DNA of 64,000 bases from Actinomadura sp. WMMA1423 (GCF_006547145.1 NZ_CP041244.1:2604001-2668000), one strand, 5' to 3'. Positions 55,133 through 64,000 are shown, counted from the stretch's first letter. Translations and numbers: made by a program. The notes: generated by a model from the sequence alone, not told the origin.

Positions 55133-56365
55133 ATGACACGAATCGCCTTTCTCGGACTGGGACGCATGGGCGTCCCGATGGCCCGCCGGCTCGCCGCCGC
55201 CGGGCACGACCTGACCGTCTGGAACCGGACGCCCGCCCGGGCCGCGCCGCTCGCGGGGGCCGGCGCCGCCGTCCGCGGCACCCCCGCGGAGGCCGTCCAG
55301 GACCGCGAACTGGTCGTCACGATGCTCACCGACGCGACCGCCGTCGAGGACGTGCTGTTCGGCCCGGACGGTGCCGCCCCGGCCCTGCCGTCCGGCGCCG
55401 TGGTCGTCGACATGTCGACGATCGGGCCGGAAGCCGTCCACCGCGTCCGCGGCCGGCTGCCCGAGGGGATCGGGTACGTCGACGCGCCGGTGTCCGGAAG
55501 CGTCCCGCAGGCGGAGGCGGGCGAGCTGGTGATCCTCGCCGGTGCCGCGCGGGACGATCTCGCCCGCTGCGCCGGTGCGCTCGCCGCCCTCGGGGACGTC
55601 CGGCACGTCGGCCCGCCCGGCTCGGGCGCGGCGCTCAAACTGGTGGTCAACGGCGCGCTCGTCGGGAACTTCGCCGTCCTCGGCGAGGCGCTGGCCGTGG
55701 CCGACCGGCTCGGCGTCGACCCCGGTCTCGCACTGGACGCGCTGGCCCGCACCAGCCCCCAGGCCCGCCGCCTCAGGGAGGCCGCGGACGGGGAGCCGCC
55801 GCGCTTCACGCTCGCGCTGGCGGCCAAGGACCTCGGCCTGGCCCTGGACGGGTCCCCGCCCGCCGGCGTCCTCTCCGCCGTCCGGGCACGGGCGGAGGCC
55901 GCGCTCGCCGCCGGGCTGGGCGGCCACGACCTCATCGCACTCGCCGACCACATCAGGAGGACCCCACCGATGCGCGTGACGCTCGCCAACCCGGATACCG
56001 TTCCGGCGCCGCCGAACCCCAACTACTCCCACACCGCGTACGTGACGCAGGGGGCGATGCTGTACGTGTCGGGGCAGATCGCCCTCGGCGCGGACGGCGA
56101 GGTGGACGAGCCCGGCGACATGACCCGCCAGTCGGAGGTGATCCTCTCGCTGCTGGAGCGGATCCTCGCCGCGCACGGCGCGAAGTTCGACGACGTGGTC
56201 AACATCCGGACGTTCATCACCGACCTGGACCGGGTGCGGGAGTACGGCGCCGTCCGCAGGCGGTACTTCACCGGCCCGCCGCCGACCAGCACGACCGTCG
56301 AGGTGCCCCGCCTGTTCCACCCCGACGCCCTGCTGGAGGTCGAGATCGTCGCGGCGGTCCCCTAG
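55133..56365 (+). CDS. Beta-hydroxyacid dehydrogenase/imine reductase-like + RidA fusion
   Basis: 410 residues. Residues 1-279 are an NAD(P)-binding dehydrogenase (IAFLGLGRMGVPMARRLAAA, DAPVSGSVPQAEAGELVI, GSGAALKLVVNG). Residues 280-410 are a complete RidA/YjgF protein (TQGAMLYVSGQIALGADGEV; NIRTFITDLDRV; ARG in the active site is not obvious). RidA hydrolyses reactive enamines/imines, so joining it to an imine- or hydroxyacid-acting dehydrogenase is chemically sensible. The ATG at 55970 has AGGAGG 9 nt upstream, so RidA may also be made separately. Start chosen at the Rossmann N-terminus. Confidence 0.85.
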   Translation: MTRIAFLGLGRMGVPMARRLAAAGHDLTVWNRTPARAAPLAGAGAAVRGTPAEAVQDRELVVTMLTDATAVEDVLFGPDGAAPALPSGAVVVDMSTIGPEAVHRVRGRLPEGIGYVDAPVSGSVPQAEAGELVILAGAARDDLARCAGALAALGDVRHVGPPGSGAALKLVVNGALVGNFAVLGEALAVADRLGVDPGLALDALARTSPQARRLREAADGEPPRFTLALAAKDLGLALDGSPPAGVLSAVRARAEAALAAGLGGHDLIALADHIRRTPPMRVTLANPDTVPAPPNPNYSHTAYVTQGAMLYVSGQIALGADGEVDEPGDMTRQSEVILSLLERILAAHGAKFDDVVNIRTFITDLDRVREYGAVRRRYFTGPPPTSTTVEVPRLFHPDALLEVEIVAAVP

Positions 56366-57339
56366 CCCCCGCCGCCGGGGCGCTGCCTCCCGTCTCCGCC
56401 CTCGGGCCGCAGGTCCTCGGCCACGTCCCGCAGGTCCGCGAGGAACGCGGTGACGGCCGGGGACCTGCGCGCGTGCCGTCCCACGGCCGCGTAGACGGTC
56501 CTGCGGGGCTGGTCGGACGTCACGGCGCGCAGCACGACGCCTTCCCGGGCCAGGGCGGACGCCGCCAGCGCCGGGACGAGCGTGACGCCGAAGCCCTCGG
56601 CGATCAGCCCCAGCTTGGAGATCCACTCGGCGACCCGCAGCGGCGTCTGCGGCACGAACCCGGCAGCCTCGCACCGGGCGCGCAGCGCCGCGATCGCCTC
56701 CGGGTCGTCGGCGACGATCCACGGCTCGTCCGCCAGCTCGGCGAGCGGGACGCGCTCGCGCCCGGCGAGCCGGTGGCCGCTCGGCAGCGCGACGAGCAGC
56801 GCGTCGTCCAGCAGGGTCACCAGGCCGCCCGGGTCGATCGCCGAGGCGGCGATCGAGGGGACCTTGTGCGTGCTGACCAGCGCGATGTCGAGATCGCCCG
56901 CCTCCAGCATCGGCAGCAGGCGCTCGGTCGTGCCCTCGCGCAGCAGCGGCCGGACGCCCGGGTGCCGGGCCCGGAACCGGGCGAGCGCGCGGGGCAGGAG
57001 CGCGGCGTTGACGGTGGGGAACGCGCCCAGCCGCAGGGTTCCGGTGTCGAGCCGCCGCAACCCGTCGAGCGCGCGGGCGGTGTCGGCGAGCCGGTCGAGG
57101 AGCCCCCGCGCGTGCGGCAGCAGGTACTCCCCGGCGGGCGTGGGGCGCACGCCCCGAGCGCCGCGCGCGAACAGCTCCACCCCGCAGACGTCCTCGAGCG
57201 CCGCGATCTGCCGCGAGACGGCCGACTGGGTATAGCCCTCCGCGGCCGCGGCGGCCGTGAAGGAGCCGAGGTCGGCGACGGCCACGAAGGTCCGCAGCAG
57301 GACGGGGTCGAGGGCTTCGGCGCGCACTCCCCGGAGCAT
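56362..57339 (-). CDS. LysR-family regulator
   Basis: 325 residues. N-terminal winged HTH: LRTFVAVADLGSFTAAAAAE then GYTQSAVSRQIAALEDVCGV. Periplasmic-binding-like effector domain from about residue 95. Divergent from the DUF62 gene (26 nt) and convergent with the fusion gene; stops overlap as CTAG. A GTG at 57327 is an alternative start. Confidence 0.92.
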   Translation of the reverse strand: MLRGVRAEALDPVLLRTFVAVADLGSFTAAAAAEGYTQSAVSRQIAALEDVCGVELFARGARGVRPTPAGEYLLPHARGLLDRLADTARALDGLRRLDTGTLRLGAFPTVNAALLPRALARFRARHPGVRPLLREGTTERLLPMLEAGDLDIALVSTHKVPSIAASAIDPGGLVTLLDDALLVALPSGHRLAGRERVPLAELADEPWIVADDPEAIAALRARCEAAGFVPQTPLRVAEWISKLGLIAEGFGVTLVPALAASALAREGVVLRAVTSDQPRRTVYAAVGRHARRSPAVTAFLADLRDVAEDLRPEGGDGRQRPGGGG

Positions 57340-57365
57340 ACGGGGGCGGTGGATAGCATCGGCGC

Positions 57366-58202
57366 ATGGTGGGGAGCCGTCCTTTCGTGAGTCTGGCGAC
57401 CGACTTCGGGGCCGCCTATACGGCGATCTGCGCGGGGGTCGTCTACTCGATCGCGCCGGCGGCGAACGTGCTCGTGCTCAGCGACGAGATCACCCCGTAC
57501 TGCGTCCGCGAGGGGGCGATGCTGCTGCGCCAGGCGCTGCCGTACCTGCCGGTCGGGGTGCACGTCGGGATCGTCGACCCGGGGGTCGGCACGCCGCGGC
57601 TGCCCGTCGCGATCGAGACCGGGCGCGGCGACGTGCTGGTCGGGCCCGACAACGGCCTGCTCGTCCCGGCCGCGGGGAAGCTGGGCGGCGCCGTCCGGGC
57701 GCACGCGCTGGAGGATCCCGCCTACCGGCTGCCCGAGGTGTCGACCTCGTTCCACGGGCGTGACGTCTTCTCCCCCGCCGCCGCGCACATCGCCTCCGGC
57801 GTCGCCGTGTCCGATCTCGGCGCGGAGGTCGAGCCGCGCCCGCTGGACGTCCCGCCGCCCTCGGTCGGACGCGGGGAGCTGACGGTCCCGGTGCTCTACA
57901 CCGACCGGTTCGGCAGCCTGGTCCTCGGCGCCGAGCGCGAGGACCTGGCTGCGGCGTTCGGCGAGCTCGCCCCGGGCGCCCCGCTGGAGGTCGCGTGGTC
58001 AGGGACCGCCGCCCGAGCGGTGCCCGTCACGTTCGAGGAGACCTTCGGCGGCGTCGCGCCCGGTGCCCCGCTGCTGTGGATCGACTCGTCCGGCTGGCTG
58101 GGCCTGGCGGTGAACCAGGGTTCCGCGCGCGACGCCTTCGGCCTGGCGGAGGTGGAGTTCCTCACCCTCCGCACCGGGGCCGGCCGGCCTGCGGGAGACT
58201 GA
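57366..58202 (+). CDS. DUF62 S-adenosylmethionine hydrolase (adenosine-forming)
   Basis: 278 residues. FVSLATDFGAAYTA and VGIVDPGVGTPRLPVAIE; the catalytic triad of the SAM hydrolase/fluorinase family falls at Asp71, Arg78 and His130 (SFHGRDVFSPAAAH). SAM is cleaved to adenosine and methionine; halogenase-specific features are not evident. TAGCAT lies exactly 6 nt before the ATG, so it is leaderless. The divergent LysR is the likely regulator. Confidence 0.92.
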   Translation: MVGSRPFVSLATDFGAAYTAICAGVVYSIAPAANVLVLSDEITPYCVREGAMLLRQALPYLPVGVHVGIVDPGVGTPRLPVAIETGRGDVLVGPDNGLLVPAAGKLGGAVRAHALEDPAYRLPEVSTSFHGRDVFSPAAAHIASGVAVSDLGAEVEPRPLDVPPPSVGRGELTVPVLYTDRFGSLVLGAEREDLAAAFGELAPGAPLEVAWSGTAARAVPVTFEETFGGVAPGAPLLWIDSSGWLGLAVNQGSARDAFGLAEVEFLTLRTGAGRPAGD

Positions 58203-58207
58203 CCGAC

Positions 58208-58606
58208 GTGGAAGATCTTGACGTCGTCGCATGGATCCAGGTCTCGGCCGGCCGGATGCTCGCCGTCCGCTCCCGGGGCCGCGACCTGCTCTACCTCCCC
58301 GGCGGGAAGCGGGAACCGGGCGAGGACGACTGGTCGGCGCTGTCCCGGGAGGTCCGCGAGGAGCTGGACCTGGAGCTGGACCGGACGTCCTTCCGGGAGC
58401 TGGGCGTCGTCCGGGCGCCGGCCCACGACCAGCCCGACTTCGCGCACGTCCGCATGGCGTGCTTCACCGCCGCCTTCCGCGGCGCGATGTCGGCGGCCGG
58501 TGAGGTGGACGAGTACGTCTACGTGGGACGAGGGGAACGGCACCTGCTGGCACCGGCCGCGCAGGCGGCCCTCGACCTCGCCGAGGAGCACGGCCTGCTC
58601 GCCTGA
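58208..58606 (+). CDS. NUDIX hydrolase
   Basis: 132 residues from the GTG at 58208. Complete NUDIX box from GGKREPGEDDW through REVREELDLEL (G-x5-E-x7-REUxEExGU form, last Gly replaced by Asp). Hydrolyses nucleoside diphosphate-linked compounds; substrate unknown. It starts 5 nt after the DUF62 gene and is probably co-transcribed. Confidence 0.92.
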   Translation: MEDLDVVAWIQVSAGRMLAVRSRGRDLLYLPGGKREPGEDDWSALSREVREELDLELDRTSFRELGVVRAPAHDQPDFAHVRMACFTAAFRGAMSAAGEVDEYVYVGRGERHLLAPAAQAALDLAEEHGLLA

Positions 58607-58727
58607 CCGACCTTCGGACCCCGCGTCCCGCGACTTTGGTCGCCGCGGCGTGGTCCGGTGGCCGCTGCCCGCGCGGCCCGTCCCCGGAAGGCTCGGGAAC
58701 GGGCGGCTCGACCAGCGAGGAGCAGAC

Positions 58728-59867
58728 GTGTCACAGAAGCAGGCCGTGTCACAGAGGACGGCGGCGCGGATCAGCCGCAGGACCGTGATCGCCGGGGCCG
58801 GCGCGGCCTCAGTGTCCGGGGCGGCCGTCGTCGCCTGCGACGCGATGACCGGTACCGCCGGCGCCGCGCCGGTCCGCGGGCGGCCGCTGCCGCAGCGCGG
58901 CGTCAACTACGACACCGAGCGCGAGGTGTGGAGGCCCGCGTACGTGCGCCGCGAGATCCGGGCGATCCGCCGCGACCTGCACTGCAACGCGGTCATCCTG
59001 CTCGGCTCCGACCTGCGGCGCCTCATGCTCGCGGCCCGCTGCGCGGCGCGGGAGGGCATGTTCGTGTGGTTCGAGGCCCGCCAGTTCGACCGGGACGCGC
59101 GGACGACGCTGGAGTTCCTCGCGGCGGTCTCCCGCGCGGCCGAAGGGCTCCGCCGCACCCATCACGGCGTCGGGATCTCGGTCGGCTGCGAACTCACGAT
59201 CTTCATGGCCGGGCTGGTGCCCGGCAGGGACTGGCTGGAGCGGGCCGCCAACCTCGGGACCCCCGCGGGCGAGGGCTACAACGAGCGGCTGAACGCGTTC
59301 CTCGCCCGGGCGCTGAGGACGGTCCGGCCCCTGTTCGGCGGCCGCGTCACCTACACCTCCGGCGTCTGGGAGGAGGTCGCCTGGCGCGGTTTCGACGTCG
59401 TGGGCGTGGACCTGTACCGGGACGAGTCGAACGAGGCGACCTATGCCCGGGACGTCCGGACCCTGCACCGGTTCGGCAAGCCCGTCGTCATCACCGAGTT
59501 CGGGTGCTGCACCTACCGGGGTGCGGACAGGCGCGGCGGCGAGGGGTTCGACATCGTCGACTGGTCGCAGGACCCGCCCGTCGTCCCGCCGGGCTACGTC
59601 CGGGACGAACGGACGCAGGCCCGCTACATCTCCGAGCTGCTGGACGTCTACGAGGCCGAGGGCGTGTACGGCGCCTTCGTCTACGACTTCATCGAACCCG
59701 ACGGCGCCTGCTCCCCCGACCCCGCCAAGGACCTCGACATGGCCGGTTTCTCCCTGGTCAAGGTGCTCCGTCCCGAGACGGGCCTCGGCTACGAGAAGAC
59801 CGGCCATTTCGAGCCGAAGCTCGCCTTCCGCACCCTCGCCCGCCGCTACGCCCCTGGGCGGTCCTGA
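58728..59867 (+). CDS. Tat-exported TIM-barrel-like protein
   Basis: 379 residues from the GTG at 58728, which has GAGGAGC upstream. Twin-arginine signal SRRTVIAGAGAASVSGAAVV near residue 16, followed by a possible lipobox cysteine. The mature part resembles glycosidase-like TIM barrels: RGVNYDTEREVWRPAYVRRE, VGCELTIFMAGL, GVDLYRDES, VVITEFGCCTYRG and YDFIEPDGACS, with Glu residues at the ends of strands 4 and 7 (CEL and TEFG). Abundant in actinomycetes; substrate unknown. Confidence 0.8.
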   Translation: MSQKQAVSQRTAARISRRTVIAGAGAASVSGAAVVACDAMTGTAGAAPVRGRPLPQRGVNYDTEREVWRPAYVRREIRAIRRDLHCNAVILLGSDLRRLMLAARCAAREGMFVWFEARQFDRDARTTLEFLAAVSRAAEGLRRTHHGVGISVGCELTIFMAGLVPGRDWLERAANLGTPAGEGYNERLNAFLARALRTVRPLFGGRVTYTSGVWEEVAWRGFDVVGVDLYRDESNEATYARDVRTLHRFGKPVVITEFGCCTYRGADRRGGEGFDIVDWSQDPPVVPPGYVRDERTQARYISELLDVYEAEGVYGAFVYDFIEPDGACSPDPAKDLDMAGFSLVKVLRPETGLGYEKTGHFEPKLAFRTLARRYAPGRS

Positions 59868-59895
59868 AAGCCGGACGGCTCCGGACGGGGGCCGG

Positions 59896-61269
59896 TCAGG
59901 AGGCGGCGAGGGCGGCGCCGCCGGCGATGCCGAGGGCCAGGGAGAGCAGCGCGGCCGCGGCGGCGACCGCGGTGGCGACCGCGCCCGGCGCCGGGCGCGG
60001 GCCGGACGGGCGCCGGAACAGCGGGACGATCCAGCGCAGGTAGTAGAAGACGCTGGCGACCGTGTTCACGGCGGCGACCACCGCGAGCCAGGCGTGGCCG
60101 CCCTCCAGCGCGGCGCCGAACATCAGGACCTTCCCGACGAACACGGCGGTCGGGGGTGTTCCCACGAAGCCGAGCAGGCAGATGACGAGGGACAGCCCGA
60201 GGGGCGGGGAGGCGCGGAGCAGCCCGGCGTACCCGGCCAGGTCGTCGCGGCCGGCGGCGACCACGACCGCGAAGGCGCCCAGGTTCGTCACCGCGTAGGC
60301 GGCCACGAAGTACAGCAGCGCGGGCCGGGCCAGGTCGGCGCGGCCCGCCATCGCGACCGGGACGAGCAGGTAGCCCGCCTGACTCACGGTCGAGTAGGCC
60401 AGCAGGCGCCGGACGTTGTCCTGCCCGAAGGCGGCGAGGTTGCCGAGCGTCATCGTCGCCGCCGCGATCACGGCGAGGAGGGCGGCCCAGCCGCCGGGCG
60501 CGGTCTCGGCGCCGAACCGGTAGAGGGCGGCGAAGGCGCCGATCTTGGGGACGGTGGTGACGAACGCGGCGACGGCGGGCGGGGCCCCCTCGGTCACGTC
60601 CGGCACCCAGTAGTGGCCAGGGACGGCGCCCGCCTTGAACAGCAGCCCGGCCAGCAGCGCGACGAGGCCCGCCGCGACCGCCGCCGCGGGCGCGTCCGCG
60701 AGCCCCGTCCGCAGCACCGGGTAGGCGGTGCCGCGGCCCACGCCGGACAGCAGCGTCACGCCGCCGAGCATGAGGACGCCGAGCAGCGCGCCCATCAGGT
60801 AGTACTTCAGCGCGGCCTCGGTCCCGGGCGCGTCCTTGCCGAAACCGGCGAGCGCGTAGGCGGGGATGCTCGCCAGCAGGTACGCGGCGACCAGGACCAG
60901 CAGGTCGGACGAGGCGCCCAGCATGATCGTCCCGAGCGCGGACAGCAGCATCAGGACGTGGTGCTCGCTCTCGCGCGGGTGGCCGCGGACCCGCCCGGCC
61001 GCCAGCAGGACGGCGCCGAGCGTCGAGCCGAGCACGGTGATCCGCGTGACGTGCGTGATCGCGTCGACGGAGAAGGACTCGAAGGCCATGACCGCGGGAC
61101 GGGCCGCCGCGGCGCCCGCGAAGGCCAGCCCCGCGACGAGCCCGGCCGAGCAGAGCACCGCGACGGGCCACTGCCGGAGTCGGGGCAGGAACATCCCGGC
61201 GACCAGCCCGGCGACCGCGGCGGCCAGCACGCACAGTTCGGGAGCGAGGTCGGCGGGGTTCTCGTTCAT
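59896..61269 (-). CDS. nuoN: NADH-quinone oxidoreductase subunit N
   Basis: 457 residues, about 14 membrane helices. Complex I antiporter-like subunit: ALKYYLMGALLGVLMLGGVT, LLFKAGAVPGHYWVPDVTEG and NVRRLLAYSTVSQAGYLLVP, with the conserved proton-path Lys. ATGA overlap with nuoM. Confidence 0.94.
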   Translation of the reverse strand: MNENPADLAPELCVLAAAVAGLVAGMFLPRLRQWPVAVLCSAGLVAGLAFAGAAAARPAVMAFESFSVDAITHVTRITVLGSTLGAVLLAAGRVRGHPRESEHHVLMLLSALGTIMLGASSDLLVLVAAYLLASIPAYALAGFGKDAPGTEAALKYYLMGALLGVLMLGGVTLLSGVGRGTAYPVLRTGLADAPAAAVAAGLVALLAGLLFKAGAVPGHYWVPDVTEGAPPAVAAFVTTVPKIGAFAALYRFGAETAPGGWAALLAVIAAATMTLGNLAAFGQDNVRRLLAYSTVSQAGYLLVPVAMAGRADLARPALLYFVAAYAVTNLGAFAVVVAAGRDDLAGYAGLLRASPPLGLSLVICLLGFVGTPPTAVFVGKVLMFGAALEGGHAWLAVVAAVNTVASVFYYLRWIVPLFRRPSGPRPAPGAVATAVAAAAALLSLALGIAGGAALAAS

Positions 61270-62759
61270 CAGCGGCCCACCAGCGCGACGACGGCCGCCG
61301 ACAGCGGCTCGATCGTGTCGAGCAGCACGCGGGGCGCGACGCCGATGAGCAGCGACAGGCCGAGGAGCGGGAGGAGCGCGGCCAGTTCGGACCGCCGCAG
61401 GTCGGTGACGAGCGGGGTCAGTTCTCCGGCGGGCCCGAGGACGGCTCGGTGCAGGACGCGCAGGAACAGCGCCGCCGTGACCAGGATGCCGAGGACGGCC
61501 AGCGCGCCGGTGACGGCCGCCGCGGCCGTGCCGCTCCCGATCGTCCCGGCGAAGATCTGGAACTCGGCGACGAATCCGGACAGTCCCGGCAGCCCGAGCG
61601 AGGCGAACGCGGCCACCGCGGTCAGGGCGGCGAAGACGGGGGCACCGCGCGCGATCCCGCCGAACCGCCCGAGGTCGTAGCTGCCCGCCCGGTCGTACAG
61701 GACGCCGCACAGCAGGAACAGCGCGCCGGTGACGAGGCCGTGGCTGACCATCTGCGTGACCGCGCCGGTGACGGCGAGCCGCCGGGCGTCGGCGTCGCCG
61801 GTCGCGTACCCGGCCGCGCCCAGCGCGAGGACGATGTAGCCCATGTGGTTGACCGACGTGTACGCGACGAGGCGCTTGACGTCGTCCTGCGCCAGCGCGA
61901 CCAGGGCCCCGTAAAGGACGCCGACCAGTCCGACGATCAGGAAGACCAGGGCGTAGCGGCGCCAGGCGTCCGGCAGCATCGGCATCGCGATCCGGACGAG
62001 ACCGTAGGTGCCCATCTTCAGCATGACGCCGGCGAGGATCGCCGACCCGGCGGCGGGCGCGTCGGTGTGCGCGGGCGGCAGCCAGGTGTGGAACGGCACC
62101 ACCGGCGTCTTGACGCCTAGCCCGATGCCCACGGCGAGGAGGGTCAGCCCCGCCAGGCCGCCGCTCAGCGGCGGGGTCCGGGTCAGCTCGACCATGTCGA
62201 ACGTGTGGGGGTCGGCGCCCAGGTAGAGGCCGATGAACCCGAGCAGCAGGATGAGCGACCCCAGGAACGTGTAGAGGAAGAACACCAGCGCCGAGCGCGA
62301 CCGGTCGCCGTGCCCCCACAGCAGGATCACGAAGTACATGCCGACGATCGACAGGTCGAAGAAGACGAAGAACAGCAGCAGGTCGAGGGCCGCGAACAGG
62401 CCCAGGCACACCGTCTCCAGGAAGAGGAACAGGATCGCGAAGGCCCGCACCCGGTGCGCCTGCCGCAGCGAGTACACCGCGCAAGCCGCGAACAGGACGG
62501 CGGTCAGCGCCAGCAGCGGCAGCGACAGGCCGTCGACGCCGACGTGGTAGCCGGCCCGGACGGACGGGATCCACCGGACGTTCGTCTCGTACGCGATCCC
62601 GGCGCCGGTGCCGTGCGCGGCCCACATGCCGATGACGAGTGCCAGGTTCAGGACGGTGACGCCGATCCACGTCCACGGGACGGCCCGCCGCGGGACCGCG
62701 GGCAGCACGAGCGCCACCGCCAGCGGGAGGAAGATCACCAGATTCAGCAAGGGGCTCAC
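61269..62759 (-). CDS. nuoM: NADH-quinone oxidoreductase subunit M
   Basis: 496 residues from the GTG at 62759 (MSPLLNLVIFLPLAVALVLP). Signature motifs GVDGLSLPLLALTAVLF, LGVKTPVVPFHTWLPPAHTD, KMGTYGLVRIAMPMLP and DDVKRLVAYTSVNHMGYIVL. GTGA overlap with nuoL. Confidence 0.95.
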   Translation of the reverse strand: MSPLLNLVIFLPLAVALVLPAVPRRAVPWTWIGVTVLNLALVIGMWAAHGTGAGIAYETNVRWIPSVRAGYHVGVDGLSLPLLALTAVLFAACAVYSLRQAHRVRAFAILFLFLETVCLGLFAALDLLLFFVFFDLSIVGMYFVILLWGHGDRSRSALVFFLYTFLGSLILLLGFIGLYLGADPHTFDMVELTRTPPLSGGLAGLTLLAVGIGLGVKTPVVPFHTWLPPAHTDAPAAGSAILAGVMLKMGTYGLVRIAMPMLPDAWRRYALVFLIVGLVGVLYGALVALAQDDVKRLVAYTSVNHMGYIVLALGAAGYATGDADARRLAVTGAVTQMVSHGLVTGALFLLCGVLYDRAGSYDLGRFGGIARGAPVFAALTAVAAFASLGLPGLSGFVAEFQIFAGTIGSGTAAAAVTGALAVLGILVTAALFLRVLHRAVLGPAGELTPLVTDLRRSELAALLPLLGLSLLIGVAPRVLLDTIEPLSAAVVALVGR

Positions 62760-64000
62760 CCGGCCAGGACGGCGACGACGACGAGCACCGCGAGCACCAC
62801 CGCGGCCTGGGCGTAGTACATGTGGACCTGTCCGGTCTGAGGGCGCCGCGCGAGGGCGCCCAGCCCCCGCGCCGCGCGCCCGACCGCGGCGACGAGGCCG
62901 TCCAGCCGCGGCTCGACGCGGCGCCCGGCCAGCCCGGCGAGCGCCCGGCCGCCGCGTGCGACGCCCCGGACCGCTCCGTCGACCACCCGGTCGTCGAACC
63001 GGGCCAGCGCCCGCGCGGCGGCGAACGCCGGACGGACCACCGCGGCCGACGCGGCGCCCTCCAGCCAGAGCCAGTTCACCGCCCACGCGGGTTCGGGGAT
63101 CCGCCGGACGGCCATGACCGCGCCAACCGCGAGCACGGCGAGGACGCCGGAGAGCGCGACCAGCCACGGCTCGGGGCCGCTCTCGTCCGGCACGCCGAGC
63201 AGCCGCCGCCAGGCGTCCGCGACCGGCGGGACGCCGAGCACCCCGAGCACGGCGGCCGCGAAGGCCAGTACGACCAGCGGCGCCTGCCGCGGGAACGGCA
63301 CCCGGAACGCGCCGCCTCCGGCCGGACCGAACGCGGCGAGCAGCGCCTTCGCGGCGTAGGCGGCCGACAGGACGGAGGCGGCGAGACCCACCGCGAGGAG
63401 GGCCGGCGAGCCGCCGACGCCCGCGAGGACCTCGTCCTTCGTCACCCACAACGACAGCGGCGGTACGCCGGCCAGCGCGAGCGCCCCCGTGCCGAACGCC
63501 GCGCCGACCGTCCGATGGCGCCGCGCCGCGCCGCGCAGCGCGTCCAGCCGCCGCGTTCCGAGGACGCCCAGCCACACGCCCGCGCAGAGGAACAGGAGGC
63601 TCTTCACCGCGGCGTGCGCGACGAGGTGCGCCGTCGCGCCGCCCACCGCACCGGCGCCCGCGCCGAGCACCATGAACCCGATCTGCGCGCACGTGGACGC
63701 GGCGAGGAGCTGCTTGAGGTCGCGCTGCGCGAGTGCGACGGCGCCCAGGACCAGCGCGGTCGCCGCCCCGGCCCAGGACACGAGCGCGGCGGCCCAGCCG
63801 GTCGCGGCCAGCAGCGGATGCACGCGCACCAGCAGGTACGCGCCGGCGGCGACCATCGTGGCCGAGTGCAGGAGCGCCGACACCGGGCTCGGGCCGTCCA
63901 TGGCGCGCGACAGCCAGAACGAGAACGGGAGTTGCGCCGACTTCCCCAGAGCCGACACCGCGATGCCCGCCGCGATCAGGTCCCGCCAGGGGGCGCCGGC
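62756..64000 (-). CDS. nuoL: NADH-quinone oxidoreductase subunit L, N-terminal part outside window
   Basis: The last ~415 residues are visible: SALGKSAQLPFSFWLSRAMD, GPSPVSALLHSATMVAAGAY, AQRDLKQLLAASTCAQIGFM and TKDEVLAG. This is the C-terminal half of the largest antiporter-like subunit. The block reads L-M-N, the usual end of a nuo operon; whether a full nuo operon lies beyond 64000 cannot be seen. Confidence 0.93.
   Translation of the reverse strand, partial: AGAPWRDLIAAGIAVSALGKSAQLPFSFWLSRAMDGPSPVSALLHSATMVAAGAYLLVRVHPLLAATGWAAALVSWAGAATALVLGAVALAQRDLKQLLAASTCAQIGFMVLGAGAGAVGGATAHLVAHAAVKSLLFLCAGVWLGVLGTRRLDALRGAARRHRTVGAAFGTGALALAGVPPLSLWVTKDEVLAGVGGSPALLAVGLAASVLSAAYAAKALLAAFGPAGGGAFRVPFPRQAPLVVLAFAAAVLGVLGVPPVADAWRRLLGVPDESGPEPWLVALSGVLAVLAVGAVMAVRRIPEPAWAVNWLWLEGAASAAVVRPAFAAARALARFDDRVVDGAVRGVARGGRALAGLAGRRVEPRLDGLVAAVGRAARGLGALARRPQTGQVHMYYAQAAVVLAVLVVVAVLAG

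Overview
The window is high-GC DNA (third codon positions almost all G or C, many GTG starts, many 1-8 nt gene overlaps) from an actinomycete. NdgR and LeuC/LeuD, the F420 gene cofC, AmtB-GlnK-GlnD, a four-cysteine L28, several leaderless promoters and a DivIVA-like coiled coil fit Streptomycetales/Streptosporangiales. A Thermomonosporaceae (Actinomadura-like) host is my guess, not a proof.

Most of the window is a conserved chromosomal backbone which, from memory, runs in much the same order in Streptomyces: glnD-glnK-amtB, ftsY, smc, acylphosphatase, mutM, rnc, rpmF, DUF177, coaD, rsmD, recG, DAK2, rpmB, thiD, thiL, an Lrp/AsnC-type RAM protein, DUF3515, ddl, gpsA, plsC, cofC, hup, leuD, leuC and ndgR. 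Accessory modules interrupt it. Between ftsY and smc (5.3-12.2 kb) lie a DivIVA-like protein, a flavohemoglobin and single-domain globin in one operon, a lipoprotein, a two-component system and a membrane protein with an HTH inside and a beta-trefoil outside. A lone class B PBP and a HEAT-repeat gene flank rsmD. The largest insertion (32.7-45.4 kb, between DUF3515 and ddl) holds TetR-P450-SDR (minus strand), a tRNA-like gene, a Ser/Thr kinase, a PD-(D/E)XK-like protein with a truncated copy, and an aldehyde dehydrogenase/SDR/beta-hydroxyacid dehydrogenase/carboxymuconolactone decarboxylase operon (plus strand). It ends with an acetamidase-like protein and a beta-propeller lipoprotein. The right end (53.5-64 kb) has MerR, two DUF202 proteins, a dehydrogenase-RidA fusion, LysR, a DUF62 SAM hydrolase, a NUDIX protein, a Tat-exported protein and a nuoLMN block cut by the edge.

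Three results stand out. (1) A roughly 170-nt dispersed element occurs three times (16.27-16.44, 22.90-23.07 and, inverted, 35.45-35.62 kb). Two of its stems keep pairing while their sequence changes between copies, which points to selection on a folded RNA or DNA. (2) The same palindrome, GGACACGTGTCC, lies at the start of the TetR-P450-SDR operon and at the start of the aldehyde dehydrogenase operon 3.9 kb away. In both, a leaderless-type GTG sits in the middle of the palindrome, so the two operons probably form one TetR regulon split by unrelated genes. (3) A 54-bp hairpin repeat array whose first bases supply a TGA stop lies after the DivIVA-like gene. The same array forms the in-frame N-terminus of the decarboxylase-family protein, and the same hairpin core encodes the tail of LeuC.
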